Shown piece by piece: positions 59,685-64,000 of a DNA stretch of 64,000 nucleotides. Made by a program: the position numbers and the translations under genes. Position 1 is the first letter of the stretch. Every line of letters starts with the position of its first letter. The notes beneath the pieces were generated by a model that worked only from the letters and a program-made list of their open reading frames with translations, did no database searches and was not told the origin of the DNA. Source of the stretch: Candidatus Hebobacterum abditum (GTDB lineage Bacteria; Armatimonadota; Hebobacteria; Hebobacterales; Hebobacteraceae); contig JALGXW010000012.1 in NCBI GenBank assembly GCA_029821875.1, forward strand, positions 124,001 to 188,000, written 5' to 3'.

Positions 59685-60937
59685 TGTCGGGGTTCTTGAA
59701 GCACCTTCGTAACCTGCGCGGCCGCTCGTCCTGTGCCCTCCTCGACGGAGACCTCGCCGATCCACATCAGGTCAAGCTGCTCCTGTATGAAGTGGCTCAC
59801 CCGGTCCCAGTCGGGGATGTTCGGCGCCTGGCAGGCGTAGTCCAGGGCGTCGACGAAGACTCGGCGGTCATATCCGACCTCTTGCTCGAGGTAGGGCCCA
59901 TTGGCTACGGACTGGCGCGAGGGCTGCTTCTCCAGCTCGCGCGCCATCCTCTCTTGGGCCTCGGGCCCCAGCAAGAATTTGAAGAGCTCCCATGCCTCCT
60001 CGGGGTGTTTCGTCCCTGCGGCTATCGCGTAGTTCTCCATTCCGAGAAGAGTCGCGTGCTGTTTCCTCTTCGGAAGCGGCGCAATGTTCCAGCGCAACGC
60101 CTTCGCCTCTTTCATCTGCTGGATATCCCAGGCCCCGGTCTGGAACATGGCCACCTGCCCGTTGACGAACATTGCGATGTTCTGTCGTCTCTCGGCCATC
60201 GTCGTTGGGGGACAGACGTGCCATCTGTGCCGCAGGTCCACCAGGAACTGCAGCGCCTCCTGCGACTCGGGAGTGTCAAGGAGGCAACGTTTGCCCTCGG
60301 CATCCAGGATCTCGCCCCCGCTCGCCCAGACCCATGGGTATATCCGCGCTCCCCAGAAGTCGATCACAGACCCGAACCGCCTGCGCTCCGGGTCTGGGTC
60401 GTCCACCGTGAGCTTCCGAGCAGCAGCCAGGTAGTCGTCCCACGTCCAGGTCCGATCCGGGTAGCCCAGTCCGGCCGCATCGAACAGATCCTCGTTGTAG
60501 AACAGGACATAGACCGAAGTATAGCGCGGCAGCGAATGGAGCTTCCCCTCGTATCGGCAGAGTTCGACGAGCTGGGGATAGAAGTCCTGCAGGTCGAAGG
60601 ATGAATCCTCCTCTATGAGCGGGTCCAAGTCCAATAGGGCCCCGTTCGCGGCCATCGGGATGAAGTAGGCCCCGTGGATGGACATCACGTCCGGCGGATT
60701 GGCCGCGGCGACCATCTGCTGGAGCTTGTCCATAGCGCGGTCGCCCGGCTCGTTGATGATCTCGACGCGGATGTTCGGGTGGTCTGCCTCGAACTGAGCG
60801 CAGAGCTCCTGATTGACCACAGCCTCTCCCGGCCGGGTCCAAGTGAACAGCGTGATCTCCACGGTCTCCCCTTCGGGGCCCCCGCACCCCGAGATCGCAA
60901 AGCCAAGCGCGAGAGCGAATATGATACCGACGCGCAT
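59681..60937 (-). CDS. Extracellular solute-binding lipoprotein (ABC sugar-uptake type)
   Basis: 418 residues. ATG 60937 (AGGAGGAGG about 8 nt upstream) gives a perfect lipoprotein signal: MRVGIIFALALGFAISGC with lipobox AISGC (Cys18). The body is a family 1 binding protein: VEITLFTWTRPGEAVVNQELCAQFEADHPNIRVEI (two stretches), LDLDPLIEEDSSFDLQDFYPQLVELCRYEGKLHSLPRY (two stretches), WTWDDYLAAARKLT, and the C-terminal HPEEAWELFKFLLGPEAQERMA. It should bind a sugar or oligosaccharide outside the membrane. No permease or ATPase gene lies in the window, so its transporter is elsewhere. Confidence 0.88.
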   Translation of the reverse strand: MRVGIIFALALGFAISGCGGPEGETVEITLFTWTRPGEAVVNQELCAQFEADHPNIRVEIINEPGDRAMDKLQQMVAAANPPDVMSIHGAYFIPMAANGALLDLDPLIEEDSSFDLQDFYPQLVELCRYEGKLHSLPRYTSVYVLFYNEDLFDAAGLGYPDRTWTWDDYLAAARKLTVDDPDPERRRFGSVIDFWGARIYPWVWASGGEILDAEGKRCLLDTPESQEALQFLVDLRHRWHVCPPTTMAERRQNIAMFVNGQVAMFQTGAWDIQQMKEAKALRWNIAPLPKRKQHATLLGMENYAIAAGTKHPEEAWELFKFLLGPEAQERMARELEKQPSRQSVANGPYLEQEVGYDRRVFVDALDYACQAPNIPDWDRVSHFIQEQLDLMWIGEVSVEEGTGRAAAQVTKVLQEPRQ

Positions 60938-60991
60938 TCGTTCAACCCTCCTCCTCATATCCCGGCCCTGGTGGGCAGGTGTCATCCGGTG

Positions 60992-62038
60992 TCACAACGT
61001 CCTCTCGCAACGGAGCCGCACAACCGGCCCTTGCTCGATAGAGAACCTCGCTCCGGCCAGCGTCTCCGCGACTTCGATTGCCGAGCGAGTATGGTCCGTC
61101 ACACTCCCCGTTGTCAATTCGGACGGGCCCTCGGCTATCGCCATCCACACTATCATCTGGTCCGCCAGATGGCTCTCCACCGCCCAGTCGCCTTTCAACT
61201 CCTCCAGCAGGGCGTCGGCCGCCTCCTGCCCAACTTGCTCCGCTCGCTTCCCACGGCGCCCCAGGGAACTGCCCCCAAACCGCCGTCCGGCCCCGCACTC
61301 GGCCCACAGGAATACCCCGCAGCCCTGGCTTGGGCCCCGCTCAACCACCTCCACGGCTATCTCGGCTTCTTCTTGGCCGGCCTTCCGGAGCCTCGCGAGC
61401 GCCGATTCCCTCATTCGTTCGGCGATATGGCTCGGCAGCCCTTGGCTGCAAGAATTGCCCTGGATTGTGAGGCCTCCACCGCGCTTCGTCCAAGAGAGTG
61501 GTCGGACTGAAGTGGCGGGAGACACCGTTACGTGGACGTCTCCTCCTCCCTTGGGGTAGAAGCCTCGGCGGCGCAACTGCGTCGTCACTTGCACACCCAG
61601 TAGTCTCAACGCAGGAACGAAGATCCGGTCGAAGTGATCGAAGGGCGGCGCGAACGGGACATCGGTGCCGCCGACCAAGGTCAGGTCCGACGGGCCATTC
61701 GCGGTCGCTAGCGCCGGCAGCAGTGATTGGAGGACCAGCATAACGCTCCCCGCCGTGCCCACGTCGAGCCGCCAGCCCCGTTTGGCTGTGATACTCCCCG
61801 GCCAGAACTCGATCTCTCTGGAACCCAGCTCCGCACCGACTAGCCGGGCACCGCTCACCTCCCCTACTGCGCGTACCGCGGTCAGGTGCTGCGGCCGCAG
61901 CCCTGGCTTGGGCCTGGCTCCTCGGATGTTCTCCACGCGGACGGGCCGGCCGCTCACCGCCGAGAGTGCGACAGCGTTTCGGAGGATCTGCCCTCCGCCG
62001 CGGGCACCGTCGATAGCTGTGACTTCCGCCATTGTCAC
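60992..62038 (-). CDS. rtcA: RNA 3'-terminal phosphate cyclase
   Basis: 348 residues. It uses ATP to convert RNA 3'-phosphate ends to 2',3'-cyclic phosphate. Motifs are IDGARGGGQILRNAVALSAVSGRPVRVENIRGARPKPGLRPQH (several stretches), FYPKGGGDV, HLADQMIVWMAIAEGPSEL and the nucleophilic His region SVTDHTRSAIEVAETL (family HxxTNIxVIExFL). No rtcB or rtcR neighbour. GTG 62038 and ATG 62032 are both possible; the distance to the aminotransferase stop is only 6 nt. Its presence between an aminotransferase and a sugar-binding protein is unusual. Confidence 0.9.
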   Translation of the reverse strand: MTMAEVTAIDGARGGGQILRNAVALSAVSGRPVRVENIRGARPKPGLRPQHLTAVRAVGEVSGARLVGAELGSREIEFWPGSITAKRGWRLDVGTAGSVMLVLQSLLPALATANGPSDLTLVGGTDVPFAPPFDHFDRIFVPALRLLGVQVTTQLRRRGFYPKGGGDVHVTVSPATSVRPLSWTKRGGGLTIQGNSCSQGLPSHIAERMRESALARLRKAGQEEAEIAVEVVERGPSQGCGVFLWAECGAGRRFGGSSLGRRGKRAEQVGQEAADALLEELKGDWAVESHLADQMIVWMAIAEGPSELTTGSVTDHTRSAIEVAETLAGARFSIEQGPVVRLRCERTL

Positions 62039-62044
62039 CGTTCG

Positions 62045-63316
62045 CTAGTCGAGCTGGGCAAGGAGACCCTTCGCCTGCTCAACCGACTCCCCCAACGCTG
62101 AAATCCCACGATCCAGATCGGCCTCGGGAATCGTGAGGGCAGGCTCTATGCGCACCACTTCCGGATTGTTGAGAGTGTAGGCCGCTATGACGCGCCGCTG
62201 AGCTAGTCCCGCGATCACCAGGGCAGCCACGTCGGCGTCTCTGAACTGCACGCCGGTAAGCAGACCGCGGCCGCGCACGTCAGCGACAACATCATTGTGG
62301 GCGGCCTGAAGCTCGCGAAGCCGATTGAGGACGCGATCGCCGAGCCGTGCAGCACGTGCTGGCAGGTCGTTCCCGGTGATCTCCTCGATGGCCGCCAGCC
62401 CCGCGGCACAGGCCAGGGGATTCCCCCCGAGCGTGGACGAGTGGAGAAGCGGATTCTCCTCCAGACAGGCCCATACTTGAGGCGTGCTCGAGAAGGCTCC
62501 AAGCGGCATGACGCCGCCGCCGAGAGCCTTCGCCAGGCAAACGATGTCAGGTACCACGTCGGAGTGCTCGCAGGCGAACATGGCGCCAGTCCGGCCGAGC
62601 CCCGTCTGGACCTCGTCCGCGATGAGGAGGGCCCCCGCGCGCTCACAGATCTCTCGAGCGGCGGGAAGGTAGTCATCGGGCGGCACGATCACCCCGCCTT
62701 CCCCCTGGATCGGCTCGACTATCACAGCGGCCGTCTCGCTGCCGACGGCTGTCGCGAGTGCGTCCCTATCGCCGAAGGGCACGTGGGCGACCTCGGGGAC
62801 AAGAGGCGCAAAGGGTGCCCTGTACACCTCGCGCCCTGAGACGCTGAGTGCCCCCAGGGTTTTCCCGTGGAAGCCTCCCTCTGTCGCCACAACGCCAGGT
62901 CTGCCCGTGTGCAGCCTGGCCAACTTGAGAGCACCTTCTACAGCTTCGGCACCGCTGTTGCAGAAGAAGGATTTCTCGATGTCGCCCGGCAGAATCGCCG
63001 CCAGTTCAGCGGCCAGGTCAGCAACTGGCTTGCTCAACAGAACGCGGGAGGAGAGAGGCATGCGGGCGAGCTGGTCTGTGACCGCGGCAACGACGGCCGC
63101 GGGCCGGTGGCCCAGGGCCAGAGCCCCGAAGCCTGCCAGGAGGTCGAGGTAGTCGCGGCCTTCGGCGTCCCATATCGTAGACCCGTCGGCCTCCCACTCG
63201 ACCGCCTCGAAGCCCATGAACTCGAAGAGCGAGGCGAGTCCCGCGTTGACATGACGCCGGTAGCGCTCGACGACCTCTCCGGCGTCCGTGCCGGGCGCGC
63301 CCTTCGGTCTACTCAC
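62045..63316 (-). CDS. Class III PLP aminotransferase
   Basis: 423 residues, the acetylornithine/putrescine/4-aminobutyrate aminotransferase family. DLLAGFGALALGHRPAAVV at the N-terminus, SFFCNSGAEAVEGALKLAR, GGFHGKTLGALSVSG, VIVEPIQGEGGVIVPP, LLIADEVQTGLGRTGAMFACEH (PLP-binding Asp, two stretches), CLAKALGGGVMPLGAF (Schiff-base Lys) and LHSSTLGGNPLACAAGL. It resembles putrescine or ornithine aminotransferases; substrate uncertain. Its start overlaps the TolC stop by 8 nt. Confidence 0.88.
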   Translation of the reverse strand: MSRPKGAPGTDAGEVVERYRRHVNAGLASLFEFMGFEAVEWEADGSTIWDAEGRDYLDLLAGFGALALGHRPAAVVAAVTDQLARMPLSSRVLLSKPVADLAAELAAILPGDIEKSFFCNSGAEAVEGALKLARLHTGRPGVVATEGGFHGKTLGALSVSGREVYRAPFAPLVPEVAHVPFGDRDALATAVGSETAAVIVEPIQGEGGVIVPPDDYLPAAREICERAGALLIADEVQTGLGRTGAMFACEHSDVVPDIVCLAKALGGGVMPLGAFSSTPQVWACLEENPLLHSSTLGGNPLACAAGLAAIEEITGNDLPARAARLGDRVLNRLRELQAAHNDVVADVRGRGLLTGVQFRDADVAALVIAGLAQRRVIAAYTLNNPEVVRIEPALTIPEADLDRGISALGESVEQAKGLLAQLD

Positions 63317-64000
63317 TCACCCCCTCCTCCGAGGCGGGCAACTCTTGAAGGAATGTGTCTCGCCCAAGAGCCAGGTCGAGTCGAGCGACGGCCAGGGCGA
63401 GGTCGAAGACGGCGCGGTTGAGGCGAGTGCGGGCGTCCTCGAGGTCAGTTTCGGCGGTGAGAAGCTCAACGCTGGTTCCGACCCCTTCCTGGTATCGGAT
63501 GGTGGAGATGCGATAGGCTTCCTCTTGCTGTGTGACCTCCTTCCGAGCGGCCTCTACCTGGGCCCGGGCGGCAGCCACGGCCAGATAGGCGGAGCGCACG
63601 TCGAGCTCGACCTGCTGGCGGAGGCTGCGTACAGCGTTTTGGGCCCGTCGCATGCGGGCCTCTGCCTCGCGGACCTCGCCCTCGACCTGTCCGCCGTTGA
63701 AGAGACTCCAGCCAATGCTCAGAGCGATGAACCCGCTGTCCTGAGAGACGACAATATCGGTTCCGGGACTGCCTATGACATCCCCGGGCACGATGACATT
63801 CTCACGGAACGTATATCCCGCGTTGGCGGCAATGAGCGGGTAGCGGCCGGCCCTGGCAACAGCGATGCGCCCGCGTTCGGCAGCAACGAGAGCCTCAGCG
63901 GTGAGCAGGTCGGGGCGCCCCACGAGCGCCTCCGCTCGCAGTGCCTCAGGCGATGTTTCGGGGATGGCGGCGGCCCTGGGTGTGGAGAGTTCTGTCCCGG
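63309..64000 (-). CDS. TolC-family outer-membrane efflux protein, C-terminal part (cut by window edge)
   Basis: The 230 codons present are the second half of a TolC-type outer-membrane channel. SPEALRAEALVGRPDLLTAEALVAAERGRIAVARAGRYPLIAANAGYTF (several stretches) is the family repeat start. Next come FIALSIGWSLFNGGQVEGEVREAEARM, long coiled-coil helices (VRSLRQQVELDVRSAYLAVAAARAQVEAARKE, two stretches) and the end YRISTIRYQEGVGTSVELLTAETDLEDARTRLNRAVFDLALAVARLDLALG (several stretches). The 5' end with its signal peptide is beyond base 64000. It exports drugs or proteins with an inner-membrane partner not seen here. First gene of the minus-strand operon in the window. Confidence 0.88.
   Translation of the reverse strand, partial: GTELSTPRAAAIPETSPEALRAEALVGRPDLLTAEALVAAERGRIAVARAGRYPLIAANAGYTFRENVIVPGDVIGSPGTDIVVSQDSGFIALSIGWSLFNGGQVEGEVREAEARMRRAQNAVRSLRQQVELDVRSAYLAVAAARAQVEAARKEVTQQEEAYRISTIRYQEGVGTSVELLTAETDLEDARTRLNRAVFDLALAVARLDLALGRDTFLQELPASEEGVSE

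Noticed and set aside
1-64000. Mobile elements, prophage, toxin-antitoxin or defence genes
   Set aside because: No transposase, integrase, phage structural, restriction or toxin-like sequence is recognisable; gene content is housekeeping throughout.

Overview
The window is an ordinary, gene-dense stretch of a GC-rich bacterial chromosome. I see no insertion sequence, prophage, integrase, CRISPR array, rRNA or tRNA. A TolC-type outer-membrane efflux protein, several Sec signal peptides and a lipoprotein solute-binding protein suggest a diderm cell. A four-subunit 2-oxoacid:ferredoxin oxidoreductase, an NfnAB-type flavin transhydrogenase, a B12-dependent (class II) ribonucleotide reductase and an oxygen-labile class I fumarase suggest an anaerobe that uses ferredoxin. 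The membrane protein with a DUF6784/6785-like look, the pilin-tail-like secreted proteins and the family-B DNA polymerase point to a deep-branching lineage such as Armatimonadota or relatives. That placement is inference and is not shown by a marker gene.

Layout, left to right. 1-4.3 kb (minus): a purine operon guaB3-guaA-hpt behind a consensus promoter and a hairpin-rich leader, then the 5' end of rho with its own extended -10 promoter and a leader holding two interlocked inverted repeats. 4.4-6.5 kb: a YkgJ-like cysteine-cluster protein, a CvpA/zinc-ribbon fusion and an exported isoaspartate methyltransferase-like protein. 6.7-10.2 kb (plus): a flavoprotein oxidoreductase and nfnA-nfnB. 10.2-20.7 kb: a nucleoside hydrolase (minus), then on the plus strand porC-porD-porA-porB, a KDG-type sugar kinase, a debranching enzyme, a GH15 glucoamylase, YjbQ and a signal peptidase I. 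Together these read as glucan and sugar-acid breakdown to pyruvate and reduced ferredoxin. 20.7-27.2 kb (minus): a three-gene zinc-ribbon/glycosidase/miaB run, then nrdR-nrdJ-orphan behind tandem promoters with a candidate NrdR box.

27.3-39 kb: one secreted protein on the plus strand, then a minus-strand operon fumA-fumB-hisH-hisA-hisF-membrane protein-hisI/cmk, preceded by a run of four secreted or membrane-anchored proteins. hisI and cmk are out of frame only because of an exact 80-bp tandem duplication in the linker; with one copy they form a single HisI-linker-Cmk reading frame. 39-42.2 kb (plus): a tightly overlapping four-gene cassette (methyltransferase, QueG-like Fe-S protein, two HAD hydrolases) with a strong promoter, a leader hairpin and a terminal hairpin. 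42.3-54.9 kb: TrpB2 (minus), small hypotheticals, then VOC, FAH, ROK kinase, family-B DNA polymerase, flavodoxin, sugar isomerase-like, DUF1015, MutS and BON on the plus strand. 54.9-64 kb (minus): a membrane glycosyltransferase, MutS2, and an operon TolC-aminotransferase-RtcA-solute-binding lipoprotein-GNAT that runs off the right edge.

Most genes are housekeeping. The items most worth a second look are the 80-bp duplication between hisI and cmk, the structured leaders of rho and guaB3, the MTase/QueG-like/HAD/HAD cassette, the bacterial family-B polymerase, and a recurring TGTGGTATA promoter element.
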